The notes under the pieces are model-generated. The model made no database searches, was not told the DNA's origin, and saw only the letters and a list, made by a program, of their open reading frames with translations. Both the position numbers and the translations under genes were made by a program. From assembly GCF_020215645.1 (NCBI RefSeq), contig NZ_CP084058.1, forward strand, positions 6,076,001 through 6,140,000: a stretch of 64,000 bases of DNA. Direction: 5' to 3'. This document shows, in pieces, positions 53,166 through 61,634 of this stretch. The first letter of the stretch is position 1. Each line of letters begins with the position of its first letter. The stretch is from Nonomuraea gerenzanensis. Lineage in GTDB: Bacteria; Actinomycetota; Actinomycetes; Streptosporangiales; Streptosporangiaceae.

Positions 53166-53375
53166 CCCGCCTCCCGGTCGTCGCAAACGAAGCCCACATC
53201 ATACCGTTACAACCGGTCGGAAATATAGGTTACTCCTGTCGTTGTCCCCCGTCGTGGACGTCATCCGCATCGGCTGCTTCGGCCTCGACTTCACCGGGAA
53301 CGCAACGCACTTCGCCTCCTGAACGGCGAAAGCGACATACCCGGAACATACCGATGGTGGCTAGGGTGCCGGATC

Positions 53376-53912
53376 GTGCGGCTGATGTTGGCTCTGTTGC
53401 TGTGGCTCAACCCGGTGCCGGGGGCAGCCCAGGCGAGATTTCCCGTGCCGATCGACTTCTGCGCGGTGGTCGATGCCGGCCTGGTCGAGCGGCTCGTGCC
53501 GGACGCCGAGGCCGAGCATGAGGGCGTTCACTGCGTCTGGGCGGGACGGGGCGTGGGCCTTCAGGTCCGGCCGGTCGGCCCGGACGGGCAGGGCTCCACC
53601 TGGACTTCCGAGCAGCTGCTCGACACGTACGGGACCGACAAGGACGTGGAACCGTGGAACCGCACCTCGGCGCAGGCGCATGAGACCTACCGGACGCGCC
53701 ACGCCGGCGACCTGCGTCCATCCGAGCTGACGATCTGGTCGGATCCCGCGATCGGAGTGCTGACGGCCAACAGGCGCGATGCGACCACGACGGCGGCACG
53801 CGCGCTCGATGCCGAGTCCGCCGATCGGGCTCGATCCGCGCCCTCCGGCGCGGACGAGCCCGGGCGGTTCCGGTGCGGCGCAGGCAGATGCCACAACGTC
53901 CGCACCCCCTGA
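53376..53912 (+). CDS. small secreted protein, DUF3558-like in appearance
   Basis: Exported protein of 178 residues from a GTG. A short hydrophobic signal (LMLALLLWLNPVPGAAQA) is followed by VPIDFCAVVDAGLVERLVPD and HEGVHCVWAGRG, which recall the two-cysteine opening of DUF3558 lipoproteins. The last 40 residues become Arg/Ala-rich and may be past a frame error, as no end-domain is visible. It lies alone upstream of the GH109-like gene. Confidence 0.5.
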   Translation: MRLMLALLLWLNPVPGAAQARFPVPIDFCAVVDAGLVERLVPDAEAEHEGVHCVWAGRGVGLQVRPVGPDGQGSTWTSEQLLDTYGTDKDVEPWNRTSAQAHETYRTRHAGDLRPSELTIWSDPAIGVLTANRRDATTTAARALDAESADRARSAPSGADEPGRFRCGAGRCHNVRTP

Positions 53913-54045
53913 CGCCGCACCCCGACGCCCCCGCTCCGTGCCCCGGCCACTTCTCTTGCCCCCGGGCAGCGGACGATCGATACTGCCCAATACCGGGGGG
54001 AAAGCGCCATACACCATCACCGTCCACCGAGCAGGAGTGATCGCT

Positions 54046-55611
54046 GTGGCCTCTCCGCACCGCTACGTCCCCTCACGCCGCGACCTGCTGAGGTCCGGCA
54101 TCTCACTCGGCGCCGCCACAGGTGTCGCCGGCGCCGGCGCCGCCGACGCCTCGGCCGCCTGGGAACCGCCGCGCGCCCAGGGCGAGCGCAGCATGGTGAA
54201 CGTCCCGTTCGAGGGTTTCGAGAACGTCCGGGTCGGGCTCATCGGCCTCGGCAACCGGGGCGGCAGCCAGGACGTGCGCTGGGGCGCCGTCTCCACCGTC
54301 ACCGCCGTGTGCGACATCCGTCCGGAACGGGTCAGCCGCACCATCGGCCGCATCATGCAGCAGGGGTTCCAGGACGTCGAGCCGGTCGGCTACTCCGCGG
54401 GCGAGCAGGACTTCCTCAAGCTCGTCCAGCGCGACGACATCGACCTGATCTACGTCGCCACCCCGTGGGAATGGCACTACCCGCAGGCCAGAGCCGCCAT
54501 GGAGCACGGCAAGCACGTCGCCGTCGAGCTGCCGATCTCCCCGCATCTGGAGGAGATCTGGAGCCTGGTGCGCACGTCCGAGCGGACCCGCAAGCACTGC
54601 ATGCTGCTGGAGAACGTCAACTACTTCCGTCCCGAGCTGCAGATGTTCAACATGGTGCAGGCGGGGCTCTTCGGCGAGGTGCAGCATGGCTCCGGCGGTT
54701 ACGTCCACGACCTGCGCTGGCCGTACCTGTTCGGCGGCGCCTACCACCCCGAGCACTGGCGGCGGCGCTGGCAGACCCGGATGAACGCCCTGCACTACCC
54801 GATGCACGGCCTGGGGCCCGTCTCGGCCGCCATGGGCATCAACCGCGGGGACCGCTTCGACGAGCTGGTCGCCGTGGCCTCCCTGCCCAAGGCGCTGGCC
54901 CTGTTCCGCGAGGAGGACCCGCGGGTGACCCCGGATCACTCGTCCTGGCAGGACAAGCCGTACATCTCGGGCGACCGGCACACCTGCTTCGTCACCACCG
55001 CCCGCGGCCGGTTCATCCGGGTCGAGCACGACGTGAACTCCCCCCACCCGTACACCAGGGAGACCACGCTCACCGGCACACGGGGGTCGATCGAACTCGA
55101 CAACGCCCGCGTCTACCTCGAATCGCTCGGCCACAACGACCACACCTGGCGGACCGGCAGCGCCTACACCGCCATCCGCCAGCAGTACGACCACTGGTTA
55201 TGGCCGCTGCTGGAAAGCCTCGCCGACCAGTACGGCGGGCACGGCGGCGGCGACTTCGTCTCCATCTTCCGCCTCGTGCAGCTGATGCGGCTCGGCATGA
55301 CACCCGACATCGACGTCTACGACTCGGCGGCGTGGTGCTCGGTGATCCCGCTCAGCCACGAGTCGCTGAGGTCCGGCCGCCTGCGCCCGGTCAAGGTGCC
55401 CGACTTCACCCGCGGCCACTGGAAGGAGGCCCGCCCCACCTTCGACCGCCCGCAACCGGAGGACCCGCAGCTCAGGGCCGCCTCGACCGCGGGCCGCCGC
55501 GGCACCGGGATCATCGAGCCGGGCAGCAGCGAAGCGAACGGGGACGCCGACCCCGCACCGGCCGCCCGCGGCGGCCAGGGAAGCGGCCGACCGGCACAGG
55601 ACGGCCAGTGA
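54046..55611 (+). CDS. exported Gfo/Idh/MocA-family protein, GH109-like glycosidase
   Basis: Protein of 521 residues from a GTG seven bases after AGGAG. The N-terminus PSRRDLLRSGISLGAATGVA ends in an Ala-rich region and looks like a twin-arginine signal. The Rossmann domain has NVRVGLIGLGNRGGSQDVRW (about 60-79), followed by DLIYVATPWEWHYPQARAAM EHGKHVAVELP. The C-terminal half has RPELQMFNMVQAGLFGEVQH and NALHYPMHGLGPVSAAMGIN RGDRF, closely resembling GH109 enzymes, which use tightly bound NAD to cleave terminal N-acetylgalactosamine. Export folded with its cofactor would need the Tat path. A disordered 60-residue tail ends the protein. Confidence 0.85.
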   Translation: MASPHRYVPSRRDLLRSGISLGAATGVAGAGAADASAAWEPPRAQGERSMVNVPFEGFENVRVGLIGLGNRGGSQDVRWGAVSTVTAVCDIRPERVSRTIGRIMQQGFQDVEPVGYSAGEQDFLKLVQRDDIDLIYVATPWEWHYPQARAAMEHGKHVAVELPISPHLEEIWSLVRTSERTRKHCMLLENVNYFRPELQMFNMVQAGLFGEVQHGSGGYVHDLRWPYLFGGAYHPEHWRRRWQTRMNALHYPMHGLGPVSAAMGINRGDRFDELVAVASLPKALALFREEDPRVTPDHSSWQDKPYISGDRHTCFVTTARGRFIRVEHDVNSPHPYTRETTLTGTRGSIELDNARVYLESLGHNDHTWRTGSAYTAIRQQYDHWLWPLLESLADQYGGHGGGDFVSIFRLVQLMRLGMTPDIDVYDSAAWCSVIPLSHESLRSGRLRPVKVPDFTRGHWKEARPTFDRPQPEDPQLRAASTAGRRGTGIIEPGSSEANGDADPAPAARGGQGSGRPAQDGQ

Positions 55612-55704
55612 CCCCGATCAACCGGAACCCGGGGTGTCGCCAAGACCGCTGCCACCCCGGCACCCGCGCGCACCAGGCCCGCTACGGCCGGCCCGTGCGA
55701 TCGT

Positions 55705-56457
55705 TCACGCGTCGCCGGGGCCGGGCGGGGCGATCTGCAGGGGCACCGCCGTTCCGCCCGCCAGCTCGCGCCCCTGCCGCAGCGTGAAATCGAGCTGCCG
55801 GGCCACCTGCGGCAGGGCCGCCGGCGGCATGTACCCGTCGACGCCGGCGTCGAGCAGCCGTCCGACAGGGCCCTGGTAGCGGACCCCGAGCTCGTGGTCC
55901 TCGATCTCGGCGACGATGACGCGGGCCTCCGGGAACATCATCCGCAGCCTGCCGATGAGCTGCGGGCTCGCCGGCGGCACCAGCAGCACGTCGGCCGTCG
56001 CGGGAGCCGCGTGCATGTCGAGCACCACGTAGTCCGGGCCGAGCTGGTCGGACAGCGCGACCCGGGCCGCGGCCGACAGCTCCATCGCCGTGGCCACGAC
56101 GGTCACGCCGTCGAGGTCGATCGGTGGCTCCCCGTCGGCCGTCTCCTCCTGTGCGTCGCGGTCGACTACGGCGCCCTGGATCACGTCCACGGTGCTGCAG
56201 ATCGTCGCGATCGACGCGCCGTCACGTGTCAGGACCAGACTCTCGCCGGGTTCCAGGGCGTCGATGAGCGCCACGACGTCTCCGGGCAGGCGGCTCACGT
56301 CGAGCTCCTGCCCGGAGCGCGGGGGTCGCTTGCGGCTCGCGCCGGCCTGCTGCCCGGAGCGTTCGAGGCTCGCGCCGGCCCGCTGCCGCAAGCGTGCGGC
56401 GCGTTCGCGGCGCACGTCGGGCTGCTGCTTGGAGCGTGCGCGGCGGTTGCGTCTCAC
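55705..56457 (-). CDS. uncharacterised two-part protein with antitoxin-like and receiver-like regions
   Basis: Protein of 250 residues with an Arg/Gln-rich disordered N-terminus (about 1-52) that carries a loose repeat (RAGASLERSGQQ, QAGASRKRPPRSGQ). A segment VALIDALEPGESLVLTRDGA SIATI resembles the Phd/YefM antitoxin strand. The C-terminal two-thirds alternates strand and helix (VVATAMELSAAARVALSDQL, YVVLDMHAAPATADVLLVPP ASPQLIGRL, ARVIVAEIEDHEL and LLDAGVDGYMPPAALPQVAR) in a way that recalls a response-regulator receiver, though the phospho-acceptor is not clear. Proteins like this occur in Streptomyces as hypotheticals. It converges on the GH109-like gene. Confidence 0.45.
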   Translation of the reverse strand: MRRNRRARSKQQPDVRRERAARLRQRAGASLERSGQQAGASRKRPPRSGQELDVSRLPGDVVALIDALEPGESLVLTRDGASIATICSTVDVIQGAVVDRDAQEETADGEPPIDLDGVTVVATAMELSAAARVALSDQLGPDYVVLDMHAAPATADVLLVPPASPQLIGRLRMMFPEARVIVAEIEDHELGVRYQGPVGRLLDAGVDGYMPPAALPQVARQLDFTLRQGRELAGGTAVPLQIAPPGPGDA

Positions 56458-56685
56458 CGGCTCACCACGCCGGTGACGTGCACGCGGCGGCGAGGGCGTC
56501 CTGTGTCATGCACGGCCCAGTGATCACATGAGTCCCTTCAGGTCCTGTGATCTTCTTGGATGCCGTCACACGGCCGTTGGTTCGCAGCCGCGCCGGGCTT
56601 TCTTCGCCGCCCACCGGCGGCATGCCCCTCCTGCGCCTTGATCCGCAAGGTGATCGCCTTGCGCTTCGCGGAGCCGAGGACGCGA

Positions 56686-57576
56686 TCAACCGGCTTCCGG
56701 GCCGGGCTGCTCGTGCACGGCCGCCCGGCTGCGCCGCCGGTACTCCGTCGGCGTCAGCCCGACCAGGGCCCGGAAGCGGCGGGCGAAGTACGTCGGGTCG
56801 TCCCAGCCGACGGCGGCGCCGACCCGGGCCGCGGGCAGGGCCGAGTGCGCCAGCAACGTGGCGGCACGCTCGGCGCGCAGCCGCGCCAGGAAGTCCAGCG
56901 GCGTCAGCCCCACGTGGCGCCTGAACAGCCGGCCGAGATAAGCGGGATCCAGGCTCACCGCCCTGGCCAGGTCGTCCAGCCGCCAGGCGCGGGCGGGCGC
57001 CGCCTCCAGCCGGGCGACGGTGGCGGCGACAGCGGGGTGGATGGCCGGCCCGTGCTCCTGCCCTGCGGGGGTACGGCCGTCGGCCAGGATGCCGAGCACG
57101 GTGACCAGGCGGCCCAGCACCCGGCCCGGCCGGCTGCGATCGGCTGCGAGGTCCCGTTCGAGCAGGCCGATCTCCGCGACGGCCTCCTCGGCGGCAGCCG
57201 GATCGACGGCGGTGACCGCCACTCCGTGCGTGCCGGAGGCCACCGGATCGGTCCACAACATCCGGCGCGGCATCGCCAGGTCGTACAGCGGCGCCAGCTC
57301 GGCCCGCAGAGCCTGGGCGGACAGGCAGCAGTTGGCGACGACCAGGCCGGCGCAGTCGCGGAACCCGTGCCAGGCGCCCGGGCGCAGCACGACGACCTGC
57401 CCGCGCCGCAGCGGCTGCTCGCCCTGGCTGGTCACGTGCCGGCCGTGGCCGGCCCCGATCACCGCGATCTCCAGGAAGTCGTGCGCGTGCGACGCGACGC
57501 CGGCATCCAGGCGGTGCACCCCGCCCAGCACCGGCCCTGCGGTGAACAGCGCGTGCTCGTGCAGCGTGGCGGGCAT
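56686..57576 (-). CDS. AraC-family transcriptional regulator
   Basis: Regulator of 296 residues. An N-terminal cupin (about 15-85) has VASHAHDFLEIAVIGAGHGR and RRGQVVVLRPGAWHGF. A linker follows, and the AraC helix-turn-helix pair lies at about 195-280: ARAWRLDDLARAVSLDPAYL GRLFRRHVGLTPLDFLARLR, then VGAAVGWDDPTYFARRFRAL VGLTPTEYRR. It is divergent from the phytanoyl-dioxygenase-like gene, with about 100 bases between, so that enzyme is the natural target. The short stretch downstream (56458-56685) has no recognised gene. Confidence 0.94.
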   Translation of the reverse strand: MPATLHEHALFTAGPVLGGVHRLDAGVASHAHDFLEIAVIGAGHGRHVTSQGEQPLRRGQVVVLRPGAWHGFRDCAGLVVANCCLSAQALRAELAPLYDLAMPRRMLWTDPVASGTHGVAVTAVDPAAAEEAVAEIGLLERDLAADRSRPGRVLGRLVTVLGILADGRTPAGQEHGPAIHPAVAATVARLEAAPARAWRLDDLARAVSLDPAYLGRLFRRHVGLTPLDFLARLRAERAATLLAHSALPAARVGAAVGWDDPTYFARRFRALVGLTPTEYRRRSRAAVHEQPGPEAG

Positions 57577-57677
57577 GTCGGGATCGTACGACCACCCGCC
57601 GGGATCGGCCTAGCCCCGGGCGGCACGCCACGACGAGGCTTGGAGTACCACAACGGCGACGACCATGGAGGTCAGTG

Positions 57678-58469
57678 ATGGTGACGACCACGCCCGGGCA
57701 GCCCGGCAGCGATGTGCGCGCGGACGGCCGGGTGCCGGAGGAGCTGGTGGCGGCGTACCGGGAGCACGGCTTCGTCCGGGTGCGAGGGGTGCTCGCGCCC
57801 GGACAGGCCGAGCGGTTGCGGGCCGGCGCCGAGGCGTTCCTGGCGGCGCATCGCGCGGAGAGCCTGGAGAAGCAGGGCGTCTTCAGCCAGCTCGTCAACG
57901 TCTGGCAGCGCGAGCAGACGCTGCGAGAGCTCACGCTCGACCGGCGGCTGGGCCGGATCGCCGAACAGCTCGCCGGGTTCCCGCTGCGGATCTGGCACGA
58001 CCAGCTGCTGGTCAAGGAGCCGCACAACAACGCCGCCACCGAGTTCCACCAGGACCGCCCGTACTGGCCGCACGCGGGTGACCGGCTGCCGCTGTCGGCG
58101 TGGGTCGCGCTGGTCGACGTTCCGCCGGAGCGGGGCTGCATGACGTTCCTGCCCGGCACCCAGGACCGCACCGGCCTGCGCCCGCAGGACCTGCACGACG
58201 AGGACGACCTGTTCGCCGCGGACCCGTCCCTGCGCTGGCTCCCGCGGGTCACCGTGCCGCTGCGCGCCGGCGACTGCACGTTCCACAGCGGCTACACCGG
58301 CCACATGGCACTGCCCAACCGCACCGATCAGGCGCGGCTCGCGCACGTCGTCATCTACATGGACGAGGCCACCCGCTACAGCGGCGGCGCGCACGTCGTG
58401 ACCGACCCCCTCGGCGTGGCCGCGGGCGACCGGCTGGACGGGGACACCTTCCCGCGGCCCTGGGCGTAG
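57678..58469 (+). CDS. phytanoyl-CoA-dioxygenase-family Fe(II)/2-oxoglutarate oxygenase
   Basis: Non-haem iron oxygenase of 263 residues. The ATG follows GGAGG by six bases. The iron-binding HxD is FHQDRPYW (His124, Asp126); the distal ligand is His209 in GYTGHMALPN (His203 nearby), and Arg220 in NRTDQARLAH is the probable 2-oxoglutarate anchor. WHDQLLVKEPHNNAATE and LSAWVALVDVPPERGCMTFL PGTQ complete the family pattern. All catalytic residues are present. Substrates of relatives range from phytanoyl-CoA to amino acids and natural products. It is divergent from an AraC regulator and followed by two strong hairpins. Confidence 0.9.
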   Translation: MVTTTPGQPGSDVRADGRVPEELVAAYREHGFVRVRGVLAPGQAERLRAGAEAFLAAHRAESLEKQGVFSQLVNVWQREQTLRELTLDRRLGRIAEQLAGFPLRIWHDQLLVKEPHNNAATEFHQDRPYWPHAGDRLPLSAWVALVDVPPERGCMTFLPGTQDRTGLRPQDLHDEDDLFAADPSLRWLPRVTVPLRAGDCTFHSGYTGHMALPNRTDQARLAHVVIYMDEATRYSGGAHVVTDPLGVAAGDRLDGDTFPRPWA

Positions 58470-58475
58470 CGGACC

Positions 58476-58511
58476 GGCGGGCCGCCGCCGGGTGGCCGGC
58501 GGCGGCCCGCC
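58476..58511 (+). terminator. 16-bp-stem hairpin directly after the dioxygenase gene
   Basis: GGCGGGCCGCCGCCGG and its exact complement CCGGCGGCGGCCCGCC form a perfect stem with loop GTGG. The stem begins seven bases after the stop codon. It is a strong intrinsic-type hairpin without a T-run. Confidence 0.75.
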
Positions 58512-58568
58512 ATGGGCGACGTCATCGCCGCGCCCGCGTGGTCGTCAACGATGCCGCACCAGGACACC

Positions 58569-58612
58569 GCGCCGAGGCGCAGGTGACCGCGCGGTCACCT
58601 GCGCCTCGGCGC
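58569..58612. repeat. 44-bp perfect palindrome
   Basis: The 22 bases GCGCCGAGGCGCAGGTGACC plus GC are followed at once by their exact reverse complement, without a spacer. The element lies between the dioxygenase terminator and the HD-domain gene. In RNA it would form a very stable hairpin; in DNA it could extrude as a cruciform or bind a dimeric protein. The centre GACCGCGCGGTC contains a GGTCACC-like half-site. It may act as a second, bidirectional terminator. Confidence 0.9.
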
Positions 58613-58662
58613 CCACGACACGCTCCCGAGGTCCGCAGGCCGAAGCCGGCGGGTGCGCGAGA

Positions 58663-59262
58663 CTGAGCCCATGGGTTCCGGAGACTCCCGCTACCGCCGC
58701 GGCACTGTCGGTGGCCAGGCGGTTCTGCTCACCCGCGCTGCTCAACCACTGCGTCCGGTCCTACCTGTGGGGGGCGAGGTACGCCGCGGCGCACCGCATC
58801 GCCTACGACGACGAGCTGTACTACGTCTCGGCACTGCTGCACGACATCGCCCTGACGCCGACGTTCGACAGCCACGCCGTGCCGTTCGAGGAGGCGGGAG
58901 GCCGGCTGGCCTGGGTCCTCGGCACGGCGGCCGGCTGGCCGGCGCAGCGCGCCGCCAGGGCCGAGGAGATCATCGCCCTGCACATGCGCGCGGACGTGTC
59001 CGCGGCCGACGACCCCGAGGGGCACCTGTTGCAGGTCGCGACGAGCTGGGAGATCGTCGGGCGGCACGCCGAGCAGTTCCCGGTGGACGCGCGGGCGGAG
59101 ATCCTCGCCAGCCACCCCCGGCTCGGGTTCGGCCGGGAGTTCCTGGCCTGCTTCGAGGCACAGGCCAAGCGCAAACCGGACAGCGCCGCCGCCGCCTCGG
59201 TCCGCAACGACCTCGCCACGCGGATCACCGCCAACCCTCTCGAAGATCCGCCGCCGTCCTGA
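58663..59262 (+). CDS. HD-domain (metal-dependent phosphohydrolase-like) protein, start uncertain
   Basis: About 200 residues: ATAAALSVARRFCSPALLNH CVRSYLWGARYAAAHRIAYD DELYYVSALLHDIALTPTFD is the HD superfamily opening with the HD pair in LLHDIAL, and EEIIALHMRADVSAADDPEG supplies later histidine/aspartate ligands. No ATG or GTG lies in this frame after the palindrome; the only good ATG (58671) is out of frame by one base, and the frame shown begins at a CTG. A one-base loss just after the ATG would explain this. The C-terminal part is intact. Confidence 0.72.
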   Translation: MSPWVPETPATAAALSVARRFCSPALLNHCVRSYLWGARYAAAHRIAYDDELYYVSALLHDIALTPTFDSHAVPFEEAGGRLAWVLGTAAGWPAQRAARAEEIIALHMRADVSAADDPEGHLLQVATSWEIVGRHAEQFPVDARAEILASHPRLGFGREFLACFEAQAKRKPDSAAAASVRNDLATRITANPLEDPPPS

Positions 59263-59279
59263 CCGGGCCACTTGGCAGA

Positions 59280-59575
59280 GCCGGCTGCCTGGCCCGGCGG
59301 GTGGATGAGGCGCGGTGGAGCTCAGATGACGCGCGATGGCCCGGCCGGAGATCCTGAGCAGCAGGCCGGCGACGCTTTCGCGCCGCCTCCGAAGGGCCGG
59401 ACGGAGAACAGCACGTGCCGCCCCAGCGGTACCAGCAGCCGCCCCGACACCCGCTGCCAGCCCGGCCGCCGGCGGCGGAACCCGCGGGCGAACTGGAAGG
59501 CGCCCAGGACTCCGTAGCCGGACGCACCGGCGATCAGCGGGACGACGGTGAGCGCGAGCGACCTCGTACGGTTCG
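59280..59575 (-). pseudogene. DUF2306-like membrane protein fragment
   Basis: The minus strand reads LALTVVPLIAGASGYGVLGA FQFARGFRRRRPGWQRVSGR LLVPLG, resembling a loop-and-helix part of DUF2306 membrane proteins. Then a frameshift leads to VAGLLLRISGRAIARHLSST AP in another frame, which looks like a natural C-terminus. The first helices are missing. It is a truncated, shifted relic lying downstream of the MDR dehydrogenase gene. Confidence 0.45.
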
Positions 59576-59612
59576 CCCAGGCCCCGGGCCCTGGGCACCC
59601 GGCCTCCTCGTC

Positions 59613-60578
59613 CTACACCAGCAGGACGATCTTGCCGCGGGCGTGCTCCCGCTCCAGGAGCCGGAGGGCGTCGGCGGTCTCGCTGAGCGGATACGCGCGT
59701 TCGATCACCGGTGTCACCTTGCCGTCGGCGACGAAGCCGGCGAGCGTCCGCAGGTCCTCGGCAGTGCTCCGGGAGGTCAGGACGCGGAGCCGCTGCCGGA
59801 CGAACGGCGTCTGCGCGACCGTTGCCAGCAGCCGGGGAATGGGCCCGAGCACCGGCCCACCCGCGCTGTTGGAGGCGATGTAGATGCCGCCGGGGGCGAG
59901 CAGCCGGCGCAGCGCCGAGATCGGGTGGTTGCCGACCATGTCGATCAGGACGTCGAAGCGGCGCGTATCCCGGGTGAAATCCTCGCGGGTGTAGTCGATC
60001 ACGTGGTCGGCGCCGAGCGAGCGCACCAGCTCGGCGTTGCGCGTGCTGCACACGCCGGTGACCTCGGCGCCGAGCGCCTTGGCGAGCTGCACGGTGAACG
60101 TGCCGACCCCGCCGGAGGCGCCGTTGACCAGCACCGCCGTGCCGGGGCGCGCCGCGCCGAGCCGCAGCGCCTGCAAGGCTGTGATCCCCGCCACGGGTAA
60201 GGTGGCCGCCTGCTCGAACGTCACCTGCTCCGGCTTCCTGGCCAGGCGTTTCGCCGGGATCGCGACGTACTCGGCGAAGCCGCGCTGGGCCGACTCGCCG
60301 AAGACCTCGTCGCCGACCTGGAAATCCTCGACGTCCGGGCCGATCTCCGCCACCGTACCCGCGACGGCGCGCCCCAGGACGGTGGCCTTCGGCCGCCGCA
60401 CCCCGAACACCAGGCGCAGCAGGAGCGGCGTGCCGCGCAGGGTGAGCAGGTCGGCGTGGTTGAGCGCGGCGGCGCGCACCCGGACCAGCACCTCACCCGC
60501 GGCAGGGACGGGACGGTCGACGTCGGCGTGACGCACGACATCGGGCGAGCCGTACTCCTGATAGACGATCGCTTTCAT
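59613..60578 (-). CDS. NAD(P)-dependent alcohol dehydrogenase / quinone-reductase-like (MDR) enzyme
   Basis: Medium-chain reductase of 321 residues: MKAIVYQEYGSPDVVRHADV at the start, VRAAALNHADLLTLRG, then the nucleotide motif VLVNGASGGVGTFTVQLAKA (about 148-167), STRNAELVRSLGADHVIDYT and a C-terminal AYPLSETADALRLLEREHAR GKIVL. It lacks zinc cysteines, so it belongs to the quinone-reductase side of the family. It is followed in the same direction by the DUF2306-like relic and preceded by the PadR-membrane protein pair. Confidence 0.92.
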   Translation of the reverse strand: MKAIVYQEYGSPDVVRHADVDRPVPAAGEVLVRVRAAALNHADLLTLRGTPLLLRLVFGVRRPKATVLGRAVAGTVAEIGPDVEDFQVGDEVFGESAQRGFAEYVAIPAKRLARKPEQVTFEQAATLPVAGITALQALRLGAARPGTAVLVNGASGGVGTFTVQLAKALGAEVTGVCSTRNAELVRSLGADHVIDYTREDFTRDTRRFDVLIDMVGNHPISALRRLLAPGGIYIASNSAGGPVLGPIPRLLATVAQTPFVRQRLRVLTSRSTAEDLRTLAGFVADGKVTPVIERAYPLSETADALRLLEREHARGKIVLLV

Positions 60579-60602
60579 GCCGGTCTCCTGATTCGGGTGG
60601 GC

Positions 60603-61634
60603 TCAGCGACGCGTGGCCCGGGCGATGCCGTCGATGACGGCGAAGACGATAGAGAGGGCGGAGACGACGATGAGCGCGGTGTTGATCCAGCTGGTCGCGC
60701 TCTGCGGCCAGGCGGCGGCCTGGGTGAAGCCGGGATTGAGCACCCGGTCACCGGCGGCCAGCCAGAGCAGCGCGATCGGGCAGGCGATCTCGACCAGTGT
60801 CCCGGCCACGGCGAGCGGAACGCTCCACCGGGCGTAGTGCTTGGCGTAGGCGACGGCGAGGTTCAGGGTCACCAGGGCGATGAACGCGTACACGAAGCCG
60901 GTCTGCCACAGCCACGGCGCGAACACGCCGATGGGGGCGCCGTGCGCGTCGGTCTCGGTGCTGATCGCCGGGGAGAGCAGGATGAAGGTGGTGAACAGCA
61001 CCATCGCCACGGTGTAGGTGATCAGCTCGCCGTAGCGGGCGCGGCGGGTGGGCGGCTCGGGGAGCGCGTCGGGCGTCCAGCGCCTGGCGGGCGTGCCGCG
61101 TCCCGCGGCGCCTCCGGTCACGCGTCCGGCGACGCGTTCGATGGTCGCGAACAGCAGCGTGGTCCAGCAGACCAGGTGCGCGGCGGTGGTGAGCGCCGCA
61201 CCGAGGGTGTCGCCGATCAGGCCGAGCGCGCCCGCCCCGCGCAGTCCCTGCATGAGCCCCACCGCCACGGCCACGGCGGGCACGATGGTCACGAGCAGGG
61301 CGGTCAGTAATCGCGTGTAGTCGAGATAGAGCGCGGGGCCGATGAGCTGGAGCGGACGGTCCGCGTAACCGGCCGCCAGCCGCGCCGGGTCGCCGAGCTC
61401 GGTGAGCACCGCGAACTCGGCCTCGGCCCGGTCGGCGCCGGCCTCCACCCGGTCGTCGACGGCGTCGGCGATGGAGGCCCGCAGCTCGCGTTCGATGTCG
61501 ATGTCGGGTCGCTGGTCCTCGGGCCGCTGATCCTCGGGGCGCCGGCCCCCGCTTCGCCGGCTCCCGGGCAGGTGGCGCAGGACCGCCGCGACATAGCGGT
61601 CGGTGAGCGTGTCGGTGGTGGCAGCAGGGGTCAT
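60603..61634 (-). CDS. membrane protein with HAAS/permease-prefix-like N-terminus, PadR partner
   Basis: Membrane protein of 343 residues. The soluble N-terminus (about 1-85) reads DRYVAAVLRHLPGSRR, a twice-repeated RPEDQ spacer, and ERELRASIADAVDDRVEAG, then FAVLTELGDPARLAAGYADR. This is the helical HAAS/permease-prefix arrangement that usually pairs with PadR regulators. About seven membrane helices follow (LLTALLVTIVPAVAVAVGL and LLTIAL-like segments to TALIVVSALSIVFAVID). Its start overlaps the PadR stop (ATGA). It probably senses or transduces a membrane signal; the function is not established. Confidence 0.8.
   Translation of the reverse strand: MTPAATTDTLTDRYVAAVLRHLPGSRRSGGRRPEDQRPEDQRPDIDIERELRASIADAVDDRVEAGADRAEAEFAVLTELGDPARLAAGYADRPLQLIGPALYLDYTRLLTALLVTIVPAVAVAVGLMQGLRGAGALGLIGDTLGAALTTAAHLVCWTTLLFATIERVAGRVTGGAAGRGTPARRWTPDALPEPPTRRARYGELITYTVAMVLFTTFILLSPAISTETDAHGAPIGVFAPWLWQTGFVYAFIALVTLNLAVAYAKHYARWSVPLAVAGTLVEIACPIALLWLAAGDRVLNPGFTQAAAWPQSATSWINTALIVVSALSIVFAVIDGIARATRR

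Noticed and set aside
51736..53322. Plus-strand frame of over 500 codons across the WXG100/YbaB set
   Set aside because: No recognisable motif and biased codon positions; the three minus-strand genes have good starts, overlaps and family features.
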